Positions 41,043 to 49,771 of a stretch of DNA of 64,000 bases are shown here, piece by piece. Positions within the stretch are counted from its first letter, which is position 1. Every line of letters begins with the position of its first letter. The stretch is taken from positions 2,852,001 through 2,916,000 of the forward strand of contig NC_013791.2 of NCBI RefSeq assembly GCF_000005825.2, in the 5' to 3' direction. The stretch is from Alkalihalophilus pseudofirmus OF4 (GTDB lineage: Bacteria; Bacillota; Bacilli; Bacillales; Bacillaceae_D). A program made the translations under genes and the position numbers. The notes beneath the pieces are model-generated. The model worked only from the letters and a program-made list of their open reading frames with translations. It was not told where the DNA came from and searched no databases.

Positions 41043-42392
41043 TTAACCAATAATAATCCGCTCAGTTGGATATTTAAAATGACTCTTCGTTTCTCTTCGT
41101 CTAATAGAGAATAAGAAGGCGATTAGTCCAACCCGCCCAATAAACATTAATACCATTAATACAAACTGACTAGGCAACGATAAATCAGGTGTAATCCCCA
41201 TTGACAATCCGCATGTTCCGAACGCAGAGGCTGTCTCGAAAATAATGGCCAAGAGCGTAATATCATTTTGTGATTCAAATGCCACGATTAAGGTAACTGC
41301 TGCAAACAACATCACAAGAAATACTGACAGCACGATAAAAGCTTTTTGACGATCCTCAGGGTGGATTTCCCGTCCAAATACTTTAACGTCATCTTTACCT
41401 AAAGCAAAGCTTTTGATCGTCAAAAACATGACCGCGATGGTGGTCGTTCGAATTCCCCCGCCCACACTTGATGGGCTGGCCCCTATAATCATGAGTGCTG
41501 ACATGAATAATAAAGTCGCCATGTTTAATTCTGACACATCCATTGTCGCAAGTCCGCCGCTTCTAGTAGTGGCTGAGTTAAAAATAGAATAAAATAACTG
41601 CTGGTGCCACTCAAGACCTACATAATATGATCCCGTTTCAAGCGCCCAAATTCCAATAACCCCAATAATAAAAACAGCAAAATAAGTAGTCGTTGTAATC
41701 TTCGTAAACAAGCTGAATTTAAAATGAGGGTTATCTTTAGAGAAATACTCCTTCAGTTCCATTAACACAGGGAATCCAATCGCTCCTGCAAAAATCAGCA
41801 GGATCACAACAAGCTGAACATAATAATCGTTCGCAAAAGGAATTAACGATTGCCCTGTGACATCAAACCCCGCATTTGTAAATGCACTTAATGAAGCAAA
41901 TGCACCTTGATAGAAGGCTTCGCCAACCGTATCAAAATAGCGTATATAATATGTACCCAGAATCAATGCCCCAATTAACTCGATGATTAAAGCTACAAAA
42001 AGAATACCTCTCATCAAATTCACAAGGCCTGAAAACTTATTTTGGTTTTGATCGACCATAATCAGCATTCGCTGAGATAAATTGATTTTCTTTCCGAAAA
42101 GCATCCATACAAATGTGCCAAGTGTCATAATGCCAATTCCGCCAAGCTGAATAGCCAATGCAAGAAAAAATACACCGATATAACTATACGTCTCTGACAC
42201 ATTTACCACCGTTAACCCAGTCACACTTACCGCACTTACAGACGTAAATAACGCTTCAGAGAATGTAAGGTCGACTCCTTCTTTATGTGAGATAGGTAGA
42301 TAAAGAAGGATACTAAAGACAATCATTGCTACGATATAAGAAATGATAATAACCCTAAAGGGGGAAAGAAATTGACTTAACCCTAATTTCAT
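41043..42392 (-). CDS. Ktr-type potassium channel subunit (KtrB/KtrD, TrkH family)
   Basis: This 449-residue membrane protein has the four M1-P-M2 repeats of the TrkH/KtrB family. The four filter loops read SAVSVTGLTV, SAFTNAGFDV, SATTRSGGLAT and SAFGTCGLSMG. It needs a cytoplasmic RCK partner (KtrA or KtrC type), none of which is in this window. The ribosome binding site is GGAGG eight bases before the ATG. It is flanked by sdhC and yslB and is probably monocistronic. Assignment between KtrB and KtrD is open. Confidence 0.9.
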   Translation of the reverse strand: MKLGLSQFLSPFRVIIISYIVAMIVFSILLYLPISHKEGVDLTFSEALFTSVSAVSVTGLTVVNVSETYSYIGVFFLALAIQLGGIGIMTLGTFVWMLFGKKINLSQRMLIMVDQNQNKFSGLVNLMRGILFVALIIELIGALILGTYYIRYFDTVGEAFYQGAFASLSAFTNAGFDVTGQSLIPFANDYYVQLVVILLIFAGAIGFPVLMELKEYFSKDNPHFKFSLFTKITTTTYFAVFIIGVIGIWALETGSYYVGLEWHQQLFYSIFNSATTRSGGLATMDVSELNMATLLFMSALMIIGASPSSVGGGIRTTTIAVMFLTIKSFALGKDDVKVFGREIHPEDRQKAFIVLSVFLVMLFAAVTLIVAFESQNDITLLAIIFETASAFGTCGLSMGITPDLSLPSQFVLMVLMFIGRVGLIAFLFSIRRRETKSHFKYPTERIIIG

Positions 42393-42423
42393 CGCGTAGT
42401 ACCTCCGTATTCATTCGCGCTTA

Positions 42424-42432
42424 AGTATACCA
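42424..42432 (-). promoter_or_regulatory. Possible potassium channel gene promoter (-10)
   Basis: The minus strand reads TGGTATACT, an extended -10, about 30 bases before the start codon; no good -35 is seen. The short leader leaves no room for a c-di-AMP riboswitch. Confidence 0.45.
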
Positions 42433-42537
42433 TTTCTGTATAGGAGAAACTATAAGCGCTAGGAAAAAAGTAAGCACTTTTCCTTATCTTTCCCTACGAT
42501 TACCTCCCAATACTTCTGAGATTCCTTCTATATTCAT

Positions 42538-42567
42538 TTGGACAGCTAGAAAGAGACCTTTTATAAT
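42538..42567 (+). promoter_or_regulatory. yslB promoter
   Basis: TTGGAC (42538-42543), 18 bases and a perfect TATAAT (42562-42567) precede the yslB start by 27 bases. Confidence 0.8.
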
Positions 42568-42594
42568 ATAAGAAGAGGAGAGGTGTTTTTCTAC

Positions 42595-42993
42595 ATGGAA
42601 TCTAGAGATGAGACATTCGGTTACGATTTACTTAGAAATGATATTTTAAAGGAGGTCTTCGGGCAAGAGCATGACTCTATTTTGTACTGGGTTGGAAAAG
42701 CCCTTGCTCGCAAGTACCCGTTACATACAATCGAGGAAACCATCGATTTTTTTGAAAAAGCAAATTGGGGTACCCTGTCATTAGTAAAAGAAAAAAAGCA
42801 AGAGCGGTTATTTGAACTGCGCGGCGAATGGATGGATAAAAAAGATGATCGCTGTTATCAATTAGAGGCTGGATTTCTTGCGCAGCAAGTAGAAACATGG
42901 CTGTCCTCTTATACAGCTGCTACTCAGACAAAGAAAAAAGGAATCATTCACATTCAAGTAGAGTCGGATTTGCATGATGCGATTGAAGCCTAA
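42595..42993 (+). CDS. yslB: YslB family protein (DUF2507)
   Basis: This 132-residue soluble protein resembles YslB, found beside lysC in Bacillus; its function is unknown. The fold is suggested by GYDLLRNDILKEVFGQEHDSILYWVGKALARKYPL and the later hydrophobic and acidic helices. The frame opens at GTG 42583, but that codon is too close to AGGAG, so ATG 42595 is preferred. It reads on the plus strand between two minus-strand genes and ends in a palindromic terminator. Confidence 0.82.
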   Translation: MESRDETFGYDLLRNDILKEVFGQEHDSILYWVGKALARKYPLHTIEETIDFFEKANWGTLSLVKEKKQERLFELRGEWMDKKDDRCYQLEAGFLAQQVETWLSSYTAATQTKKKGIIHIQVESDLHDAIEA

Positions 42994-42994
42994 A

Positions 42995-43022
42995 AAAAGC
43001 GATGCACATGTGCATCGCTTTT
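42995..43022. terminator. Bidirectional terminator between yslB and lysC
   Basis: AAAAGCGATGCACA and TGTGCATCGCTTTT form a perfect 28-base palindrome flanked by A and T runs, two bases after yslB and four before the lysC stop. It serves both convergent genes. Confidence 0.93.
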
Positions 43023-43025
43023 CCT

Positions 43026-43535
43026 TTATACTAATTGTGCCGCTTGTTCCTCATGTACTTCATCTAATTTAAACGCATCATGTAAGACCTCAACTGCCAT
43101 CACCATATCATCTTCAGAAACAACAGCTGACACTTTAATTTCAGATGTGCTGACCATCTTAATAAATATTTCATTTTTAGCTAGAGCCTCAAACATTGTA
43201 GCAGCAACACCAGGATTTGAAATCATGCCTGACCCTACAATTGATACTTTCGCTAGATCTTCTTCATGATATAAGTGTTCAAATTCGAGTTCATTCTTTG
43301 CTTGCTCTAAGCATGCTACCGTTTCTTTCAGTGAGCATTGAGTAATAGAAAATGAGATATTAACATGATCTTCGTCATATTGGTTCTGAATAATAATATC
43401 TACATTTACTCCGTTGCTAGATAAAATCGAAAATAGTTTTGGCAGGGTATCCATACGGTTTGGCAGGCCTGCAACCGTTACTTTTGTGACGTCATTCTCA
43501 AATGCAATCCCTCTTACAATTAAATTTTTCTCCAC
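43026..43535 (-). CDS. lysC: Aspartokinase II beta subunit from an internal start
   Basis: Inside lysC, AGGAGGAA is followed after seven bases by an in-frame GTG at 43535, giving a 169-residue product that begins with (M)EKNLIVRGIAFENDVTKVTV. In B. subtilis the beta subunit of aspartokinase II starts at the equivalent residue of the same frame (an ATG). The product would contain only the two ACT domains and pair with the full-length chain. Confidence 0.75.
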   Translation of the reverse strand: MEKNLIVRGIAFENDVTKVTVAGLPNRMDTLPKLFSILSSNGVNVDIIIQNQYDEDHVNISFSITQCSLKETVACLEQAKNELEFEHLYHEEDLAKVSIVGSGMISNPGVAATMFEALAKNEIFIKMVSTSEIKVSAVVSEDDMVMAVEVLHDAFKLDEVHEEQAAQLV

Positions 43536-44270
43536 TGTAACTTCCTCCTCAATCATTGTTCCCGTTTCTTCTACCATGCTTGATGCAACCATTAATGGAA
43601 CTTCATAATTTTTCGCAAACTCTACCGCTCTTGGATGAAGTACGCCTGCCCCCAAGTTTGCCATTTCTAACATTTCATCGTAGGATACCGCCTGCAGTTT
43701 ACGTGCCTTCTTCACATAACGTGGGTCCGTCGTGAATACTCCGGTTACATCTGTATAAATCTCGCAACGATCGGCCCCTACAGCTGCAGCTAACGCAACC
43801 GCTGTTGTATCTGAACCGCCTCTTCCGAGCGTTGTAATGCTGCCATCTTCTGTTACACCTTGAAACCCTGCTACAACTAGTACTTTTCCTGCTTCAAGCT
43901 GATTCGTTAAACGTTCAGAATCAATTTCTTTTATTCTTGCATTTCCATGAGTTGCTTCTGTTAAAATTCCTGCCTGACCGCCTGTATAAGATACGGCTTC
44001 TACCCCGCGCTTTAAGAGAGCCATTGTAAGTAAGGAGATCGTGACCTGTTCTCCTGTGGATAAAAGCATATCCATTTCTCTTTTACTTGGATGCTCCGTA
44101 ATATCATTTGCTAAACCGACTAGCTGATCCGTTGACTTTCCCATCGCTGAAACAACAACAATCAGCTCACTCCCTGCCTCCGCTGCTCGTGTAACACGGT
44201 CTGCGACATTTTCAATTTTTTCTACAGAACCAACTGAAGTTCCGCCATATTTTTGTACAATTCTTGCCAT
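43026..44270 (-). CDS. lysC: Aspartokinase II (lysine-sensitive type), alpha subunit
   Basis: The enzyme phosphorylates aspartate, the first step to lysine, threonine, methionine and diaminopimelate. The kinase domain begins IVQKYGGTSVGSVEKI and contains VVSAMGKSTD, TLGRGGSDTTAVALAAA and TDVTGVFTTDP. Two ACT domains follow from about residue 262. It has 414 residues. A lysine riboswitch controls it. An internal in-frame GTG at 43535 with a strong ribosome binding site would start a separate beta subunit of the ACT part. Confidence 0.96.
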   Translation of the reverse strand: MARIVQKYGGTSVGSVEKIENVADRVTRAAEAGSELIVVVSAMGKSTDQLVGLANDITEHPSKREMDMLLSTGEQVTISLLTMALLKRGVEAVSYTGGQAGILTEATHGNARIKEIDSERLTNQLEAGKVLVVAGFQGVTEDGSITTLGRGGSDTTAVALAAAVGADRCEIYTDVTGVFTTDPRYVKKARKLQAVSYDEMLEMANLGAGVLHPRAVEFAKNYEVPLMVASSMVEETGTMIEEEVTVEKNLIVRGIAFENDVTKVTVAGLPNRMDTLPKLFSILSSNGVNVDIIIQNQYDEDHVNISFSITQCSLKETVACLEQAKNELEFEHLYHEEDLAKVSIVGSGMISNPGVAATMFEALAKNEIFIKMVSTSEIKVSAVVSEDDMVMAVEVLHDAFKLDEVHEEQAAQLV

Positions 44271-44343
44271 TTCGCCTCATCCTTTCAATCTCTTCACGCG
44301 CGATACTTTTGATCGACTGGATGTGTTATACCTTTTTTGCGTA

Positions 44344-44612
44344 CAAAAAAAGCAACAATAAGGAAAACCCCTCACCGTTGCTTGTCATACCGTACAGGTA
44401 CCACACTACTCCCTTTCTCACGTGAGATAGTTCTCCACAAGACTATTGGGTATAGTCAAGTGACAGCCTTATCTCTGTTCGAGATAAGTCCAGCATGCAT
44501 AGCTATGAGCTCTATACAAACTTCGGCGAATTCCCCTTTTAACCAGTGTCTTAGAACCTCATCGCTCTCAACTGGTTTACTAATGGTTTTCGCTCCTCTA
44601 CCATCACTTCAT
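44344..44612 (-). promoter_or_regulatory. Lysine riboswitch (L box) with terminator, upstream of lysC
   Basis: The minus strand has the conserved lysine aptamer blocks: AGAGGAGCG (44591-44599), AGTA, GGGGA with GCCGAAG (44521-44527), CTGG and AAGGCTGTCA (around 44461-44470), and a final CTATCTC. Downstream a stem GCAAC...GTTGC runs into seven Ts (44345-44351). Lysine binding would favour this terminator and shut off lysC. Confidence 0.95.
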
Positions 44613-44645
44613 TCTTTTGAAGTGCGGCATATTTAATTGGTTTTC

Positions 44646-44674
44646 ATTCTAGCAGAGGATTACGTATGTTGCAA
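44646..44674 (-). promoter_or_regulatory. lysC promoter
   Basis: TTGCAA (44669-44674), 17 bases and TAGAAT (44646-44651) on the minus strand lie about 30 bases upstream of the riboswitch aptamer and just past the uvrC stop. Confidence 0.82.
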
Positions 44675-44682
44675 CAAGAAAT

Positions 44683-46473
44683 TTAATCTTTCTCATGCAG
44701 CTTTTCATATATAGCTTCTGCTACGTTCTTTGGCACCCCTTCTACTGCTAATTCTTCAATCGTCGCTTCCTTCATTTTTCTCACGGACCCAAAATGCTTG
44801 AGCAGCTGGCGTTTTCGTTTCTCTCCTACACCAGGGATCTCATCAAGCACAGATTGAAAGAAGGTTTTTGACCTCGTTTGTCTGTGAAAGGTAATCGCAA
44901 ACCGGTGAACCTCATCTTGTATTCTTTGAAGTAAATAAAATTCATGGCTGTCTCTTTTTAACGGAATGACTACCGGAGGGTCGCCCATTAATAATTGTGA
45001 GGTACGGTGCTTTTCATCTTTAGCAAGTCCGCAAACCGGTATGAAGAGCCCTAATTCATCTTCGATTACTTCTTGCGCAGCAGCAATCTGGCCTTTTCCT
45101 CCATCAATGACAATTAAATCAGGCAGCGGTCTTTCTTCTTGCAGCAGCCTCACATAGCGCCTTTTTACAACCTCGCGCATTGAACCGTAATCATCTGGAC
45201 CTGTCACTGTCTTGATCTTGTATTTCCGGTAATCTTTGCGGCTTGGTTTCCCATCTAAAAAGGTCACCATTGCGGAGACAGGATCTGTTCCTTGAATGTT
45301 TGAGTTATCAAAGGCTTCTATGCGATAAGGAGTTGCAATCCCCATCGCTTCTCCTAATCGTTCTACTGCTTTAATTGTTCGATCTTCATCCCGTTCAATA
45401 AGGGAAAACTTTTCTTTTAATGCAAAGGATGCATTCTGATTGGCTAAATCAAGTAATTCCTTTTTCTTTCCTCGTTTAGGATGTGCGGTCTTAACTTCTA
45501 ATAACTGTTCCACCAACTCCCTATCCACCTCTTCTGGAAGGAGTATTTCCGCTGGCTTAATATGATCTTTTTGAAGATAAAACTGCCCTACAAATGTAAG
45601 CAGATCATCCTTGGCTTCTTTATAAAATGGAAAAATCGACACATCACGCTCGATCAGCTTTCCTTGACGTATAAAGAACACCTGCACGCACATCCAGCCT
45701 TTATCATAAGCAAAGCCAAATACATCTCGATTAATATGATCATTAATGGTCATCTTTTGCTTTTCTCTGACTTGGTCCATATGCTGCAATAGATCTCTTA
45801 ATTCTTTGGCCCGCTCAAAATTCAACTCTTCTGAGGCTTTCATCATCTTCTCAGTAAGATCTTCTTTAATCTCATCATGACCTGAACGCAAAAATTTAGT
45901 GATTTCTTGAACCATCTCTTGGTTTTGCTCTTTTGTGACCTCATAAACACACGGCGCTAAACATTGACCGATATGATAATATAAACACACTTTATCGGGC
46001 ATCGTTCTGCATTTACGCAATGGATATAAGCGGTCTAATAACTTTTTCGTCTCGTTAGCCGCTCCTGCATTAGGATAAGGACCAAAATACTTCCCGCCGT
46101 CTTTTTTTATGTTTCTTGTTGTAATCAACCGCGGATGCTCTTCACTCGTAATCTTTAAATACGGATACGATTTATCATCTTTTAACATGACATTGTATTT
46201 TGGGTCATGTTTTTTTATTAAGTTCATCTCGAGAATCAGTGCCTCGATATTTGATGAGGTCATAATATATTCAAAGTCCACAATCTCACTAACAAGCCGT
46301 TGTGTTTTCGCATCATGAGAACCAGTAAAATAAGATCGCACTCGATTTTTCAAAACCTTTGCTTTTCCTACATAGATAATGGTTCCTTGACGATCTTTCA
46401 TTAAATAACAGCCAGGCTGATCAGGCAAGACCGCTAGCTTTTCCTTCAGGTAATTTCCATCTTTCTGATTCAC
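44683..46473 (-). CDS. uvrC: Excinuclease ABC subunit C
   Basis: UvrC makes the two incisions of nucleotide-excision repair. It has the GIY-YIG nuclease domain ([30 protein letters not shown]), a UVR domain ([15 protein letters not shown], about residue 205), the RNase H-like C-terminal nuclease ([29 protein letters not shown]) and a helix-hairpin-helix tail. The start is a GTG with GGGGGAG eight bases upstream; length 596 residues. An SOS-box-like palindrome lies 80 bases upstream. Confidence 0.96.
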   Translation of the reverse strand: MNQKDGNYLKEKLAVLPDQPGCYLMKDRQGTIIYVGKAKVLKNRVRSYFTGSHDAKTQRLVSEIVDFEYIMTSSNIEALILEMNLIKKHDPKYNVMLKDDKSYPYLKITSEEHPRLITTRNIKKDGGKYFGPYPNAGAANETKKLLDRLYPLRKCRTMPDKVCLYYHIGQCLAPCVYEVTKEQNQEMVQEITKFLRSGHDEIKEDLTEKMMKASEELNFERAKELRDLLQHMDQVREKQKMTINDHINRDVFGFAYDKGWMCVQVFFIRQGKLIERDVSIFPFYKEAKDDLLTFVGQFYLQKDHIKPAEILLPEEVDRELVEQLLEVKTAHPKRGKKKELLDLANQNASFALKEKFSLIERDEDRTIKAVERLGEAMGIATPYRIEAFDNSNIQGTDPVSAMVTFLDGKPSRKDYRKYKIKTVTGPDDYGSMREVVKRRYVRLLQEERPLPDLIVIDGGKGQIAAAQEVIEDELGLFIPVCGLAKDEKHRTSQLLMGDPPVVIPLKRDSHEFYLLQRIQDEVHRFAITFHRQTRSKTFFQSVLDEIPGVGEKRKRQLLKHFGSVRKMKEATIEELAVEGVPKNVAEAIYEKLHEKD

Positions 46474-46551
46474 TTACATGTCTCCCCCTCTCCATTACAG
46501 CGAAACTTTTTGCTGTAAACCCGATAGCTCTAACCTATTGGCTGCAAGATC

Positions 46552-46565
46552 TAAACATATGTTCT
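46552..46565. promoter_or_regulatory. LexA (SOS) box upstream of uvrC
   Basis: On the minus strand AGAACATATGTTTA matches the Bacillus SOS consensus CGAACRNRYGTTYC at 12 of 14 positions, missing only the two end bases. It lies about 80 bases before the uvrC GTG. Confidence 0.65.
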
Positions 46566-46623
46566 CTCACTCTATTGTTAGCGACATCTAAAAAAATATC
46601 AAGTATGAAGCAGCAAGCACAGC

Positions 46624-46656
46624 AAAAAATCGCGCTCTCTTTTGAGAGCGCGATTT
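46624..46656 (-). terminator. trxA terminator
   Basis: AAATCGCGCTCTC and GAGAGCGCGATTT form a perfect 13-base-pair stem with a TTTT loop, and the minus strand continues in Ts. It follows the trxA stop by nine bases. Confidence 0.93.
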
Positions 46657-46665
46657 CATAATGAA

Positions 46666-46980
46666 TTATAGGTGTTTGTTTAGAAGTTCAGCTAATGCTT
46701 CCTTCGGCTGGAACCCAACAACTTGATCTACTACATCTCCATCTTTAAAAACAAGAAGAGTAGGGATACTCATGACGCTGTATTTACCAGCTGTTTCTTG
46801 GTTCTCATCTACATCTAACTTAGCGATCTTTACTTTATCGCCCATCTCTGTATCTAATTCTTCAAGAACAGGTGCAATCATTTTACAAGGTCCACACCAA
46901 GGTGCCCAAAAGTCTGCAAGAACGACTCCCTCACTTGTTTCACTTGCGAATGTTTGATCTGTTACGTTTACGATAGCCAT
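46666..46980 (-). CDS. trxA: Thioredoxin
   Basis: TrxA is the general disulfide reductant of the cytoplasm. The active site is WCGPC with Cys29 and Cys32, and the cis-proline loop SIPTLLVF follows. It has 104 residues. AGGAGG stands eight bases before the ATG at 46980; the frame opens one codon earlier at a TTG. Confidence 0.97.
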   Translation of the reverse strand: MAIVNVTDQTFASETSEGVVLADFWAPWCGPCKMIAPVLEELDTEMGDKVKIAKLDVDENQETAGKYSVMSIPTLLVFKDGDVVDQVVGFQPKEALAELLNKHL

Positions 46981-47024
46981 CAAAAAAGCCTCCTTTAATT
47001 CTCAACAAATTAATTTACAGTCTG

Positions 47025-47033
47025 ATTATACCA
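47025..47033 (-). promoter_or_regulatory. trxA promoter (extended -10)
   Basis: The minus strand reads TGGTATAAT, a perfect extended -10, 45 bases before the trxA ATG. A -35 is not recognisable. CtsR control, known for trxA in B. subtilis, is not evident from a heptad pair here. Confidence 0.65.
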
Positions 47034-47143
47034 TTTGACGTATTAAATTGGCGAATAAGTTGCTCGCAATTATTATCCCCTGCCTAGTATTAAAATAACC
47101 GAATGAATAATTTTAAAACATGCCCCGCTATAATCTAGGTGAT

Positions 47144-47178
47144 AAAAAAAGAAAGCCCATGCGTCCATGGACTTTCTT
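47144..47178 (-). terminator. etfA terminator
   Basis: AGAAAG-CCATG pairs with CATGG-CTTTCT with one mismatch, followed by seven Ts on the minus strand, ten bases after the etfA stop. It separates the ETF operon from trxA. Confidence 0.88.
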
Positions 47179-47187
47179 AAAGGGTCA

Positions 47188-48165
47188 TTAGTTAGAAACT
47201 AATGTGCTTTTAAGCTCTTCTGTCAGGATTGGAAGAATTTCAAATAGATCGCCGACTATACCGTAATCAGCTACTTCAAAAATAGGAGCTTCTGGGTCTT
47301 TGTTAATTGCTACAATGACCTTAGAGTTAGACATACCAGCTAAATGCTGAATCGCACCTGAAAGGCCAACCGCAATATATAAGTCTGGGGTCACGACTTT
47401 ACCCGTTTGACCAATTTGCAGTGAGTAATCGCAATAGTCTGCATCACACGCCCCACGAGACGCTCCAACCGCACCGCCTAGTAGGTCTGCTAATTCTTGA
47501 AGCGGCTCAAAGCCTTCTTTCCCTTTTACTCCACGGCCGCCAGCTACGATTACTTTTGCTTCAGAAAGATCAACACCGCCTGTTGCTTTACGAACCACAT
47601 CTTTAATGACTGTGCGTAGATCTTTAATATCTACTGTTAAGTTCGACACATCTCCGCTTCTTGACTCATCTTTTTCAAGCGGCGGAATGTTATTTGGACG
47701 GATCGTTGCAAAAACAACGCCCTCATTTACTTTCTTTTTCTCAAATGCTTTACCAGAATAGATTGGACGCGTGAATACCGCATCTCCTCCGTCCATCTCA
47801 ACAGAGATCGCATCAGAGATCAGACCCGCATTTAATTTCATTGCAAGACGCGGTGAAACATCTTTACCTAATGAAGTGTGTCCAAGAAGAACTCCCTCTG
47901 GATTCTCTACATCAAGAACTTGCAATAATGCCTGTTGATAAGCATCTGTTGTGTATGTTTTAAGATCAGCATGGTTCACAACGATTACACGATCTGCACC
48001 GTAGTGGATAAGACTTTCAGCTAAACCGCTTACATCTTCTCCTAAAAGAACCCCTACTACTTCTCCGCCATCTGCCACTTCTTTTCCGGCAGCAACTGCT
48101 TCATATGATACATTACGTAATTCTCCGTCACGAACTTCTCCGATTACAAGTACTTTCTTTGCCAT
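47188..48165 (-). CDS. etfA: Electron transfer flavoprotein alpha subunit
   Basis: EtfA binds FAD and, with EtfB, accepts electrons from acyl-CoA dehydrogenases. The C-terminal FAD domain shows VIVAGGRGVKGKEGFEPLQELADLLGGAVGASRGACDADY, then QIGQTGKVVTPDLYIAVGLSGAIQHLAGM and INKDPEAPIFEVADYGIVGD. It has 325 residues. It follows etfB by 14 bases. Confidence 0.96.
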   Translation of the reverse strand: MAKKVLVIGEVRDGELRNVSYEAVAAGKEVADGGEVVGVLLGEDVSGLAESLIHYGADRVIVVNHADLKTYTTDAYQQALLQVLDVENPEGVLLGHTSLGKDVSPRLAMKLNAGLISDAISVEMDGGDAVFTRPIYSGKAFEKKKVNEGVVFATIRPNNIPPLEKDESRSGDVSNLTVDIKDLRTVIKDVVRKATGGVDLSEAKVIVAGGRGVKGKEGFEPLQELADLLGGAVGASRGACDADYCDYSLQIGQTGKVVTPDLYIAVGLSGAIQHLAGMSNSKVIVAINKDPEAPIFEVADYGIVGDLFEILPILTEELKSTLVSN

Positions 48166-48179
48166 GATAATCCCTCCAA

Positions 48180-48950
48180 TTAAATGACTTTTGCTTCAGA
48201 TTTTAGAAGTGATACGAGCTCTTTTACTTGCGCTTGCGGGTCGCCTTCTAATAGTTTTCCTGCTTGCTTTTCTGGTGGTAAGAAGATTTCAAGTGTCGTT
48301 GTTTTTGCTTCTACATCATCTTCATCCAAGTCAAGATCATCTAAATCAAGTGTTTCTAATGGCTTTTTCTTCGCTTTCATAATACCAGGAAGTGATGGGT
48401 AACGTGGCTCATTTAAACCTTGTTGAGCAGTTACAAGCACAGGAAGAGATACTTCTACTGTTTCTTCGTCTCCTTCAACATCACGAACAATCGTTGCTGC
48501 TCCGTCCGCCACTTCAAGGTTTGTAATCGTTGTCACTTGCGGGATTTCTAATAGTTCAGCTACACGAGGACCAACTTGTCCGCTTCCTCCGTCAACCGCT
48601 ACATTTCCGCCTAAGATAATGTCATACTCTTGCTCTTTTAAGTAAGCAGCAAGCATTGAAGCTGTTGTAAATTGATCCAATTCATCTACATCTTCGCTAT
48701 CAAGCAATACAGCTTTGTCTGCACCCATTGCTAAAGCAGTACGTAGTTCTTTTTCTGCTTCTTCTTCACCAACTGTTACAACCGTTACTTCTCCGCCATG
48801 TTCATCACGGAGTACAATCGCTTCTTCAATGGCATATTCATCGTATGGATTAATAATAAATTCTGCTCCACCTTCATCAATTCGACCGTTTGAGATCGCA
48901 ATTTTTTCCTCAGTGTCAAAAGTACGTTTCATTAAGACGAAAATGTTCAT
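48180..48950 (-). CDS. etfB: Electron transfer flavoprotein beta subunit
   Basis: EtfB is the AMP-binding partner of EtfA. It begins MNIFVLMKRTFDTEEK, with INPYDEYAIEEA, GADKAVLL and GGNVAVDGGSGQVGPRVAELLEIPQVT, and the LNEPRYPSLPGIMKAKKKP recognition loop. An acidic insert LDDLDLDEDD follows. It has 256 residues and lies between fadB and etfA. Confidence 0.96.
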   Translation of the reverse strand: MNIFVLMKRTFDTEEKIAISNGRIDEGGAEFIINPYDEYAIEEAIVLRDEHGGEVTVVTVGEEEAEKELRTALAMGADKAVLLDSEDVDELDQFTTASMLAAYLKEQEYDIILGGNVAVDGGSGQVGPRVAELLEIPQVTTITNLEVADGAATIVRDVEGDEETVEVSLPVLVTAQQGLNEPRYPSLPGIMKAKKKPLETLDLDDLDLDEDDVEAKTTTLEIFLPPEKQAGKLLEGDPQAQVKELVSLLKSEAKVI

Positions 48951-48977
48951 GCTTTATTCCCTCCTAGAATTAGTAAA

Positions 48978-49751
48978 CTATTTATTTTGGAATTTAGGTG
49001 CTCGCTTTTCAATAAAGGCTTGTATGCCTTCTTTTCCATCCTCTGAATCAAATGCAAGTCCAAAAAGTTCAGCTTCTCGCTTCGCTCCAGCTTTGTACTG
49101 CTCATCAATGCCAAATTGCAGCAGCTCTAAAGTTAAACGTGTTGTGACTGTGCTTTTCTTGGCAATCTTTTTCGCTAACGCCATTGCATCTTCAATGAGC
49201 GCTTGCTCAGAATGAGTCGAATTAACAAGACCTAATGTTTTTGCCTCAGACCCTGTAATCGGATCACTAGTCAAAAGCATTTCGGTCGCTTTAGCACGGC
49301 CAACATACTGCGGCAATCGCTGGCTTCCTGCAAATCCTGGAATTAATCCAAGCTGCAATTCTGGAAGACCAAGTTTTGCATCTTCTGTTGCCAGACGAAT
49401 ATGGCAAGCCATAGCAAGTTCTAATCCTCCGCCAAGTGCTGCACCATGAATAGCTGCAATAACAGGTTTTTTAAATGCTTCAATACGATCAAATAGAACT
49501 TGACCTTGCAGGGCTAGTTTGGTGAAAGCTGCACCATCCTCTACCTCTGTGAACTCTTTGATGTCAGCTCCTGCGGCAAAGAATCTTCCTTCGCCGCATA
49601 AGAGGACAACATGAACATCATTATTCTGTTCAATTTGAGTAAAGGCTTCATCAAGTTCCGATAGAACGCCGCGTGACAAGGCATTTGCCGGCGGACGAGC
49701 TAACGTTATGGTCGCAATATGTTCGCTAACACAAAGCTTGATATAATCCAT
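48978..49751 (-). CDS. fadB: Enoyl-CoA hydratase
   Basis: This 257-residue crotonase-family enzyme hydrates enoyl-CoA in fatty-acid degradation. The oxyanion-hole segments are FAAGADIKEF and HGAALGGGLELAMACHIRLA. The catalytic glutamates are likely those in GGGLELAMA and LPELQLGLIPGFAGSQRLP. The frame opens at GTG 49760, but GGAG fits ATG 49751 better. Its place in fadR-fadB-etfB-etfA matches B. subtilis fadB. Confidence 0.93.
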   Translation of the reverse strand: MDYIKLCVSEHIATITLARPPANALSRGVLSELDEAFTQIEQNNDVHVVLLCGEGRFFAAGADIKEFTEVEDGAAFTKLALQGQVLFDRIEAFKKPVIAAIHGAALGGGLELAMACHIRLATEDAKLGLPELQLGLIPGFAGSQRLPQYVGRAKATEMLLTSDPITGSEAKTLGLVNSTHSEQALIEDAMALAKKIAKKSTVTTRLTLELLQFGIDEQYKAGAKREAELFGLAFDSEDGKEGIQAFIEKRAPKFQNK

Positions 49752-49771
49752 TCCTTCCACTCCATTCTTAT

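Noticed and set aside
42393-42582. c-di-AMP riboswitch ahead of the Ktr channel gene
   Set aside because: The likely extended -10 is only about 30 bases from the start codon, and none of the conserved riboswitch blocks was seen.
44380-44410. A T-box-like GTGTGGTACC in the lysC leader
   Set aside because: The surrounding conserved blocks (AGAGGAGCG, GCCGAAG, AAGGCTGTCA) are those of the lysine riboswitch, and T-box Stem I elements are missing, so the resemblance is taken as chance.
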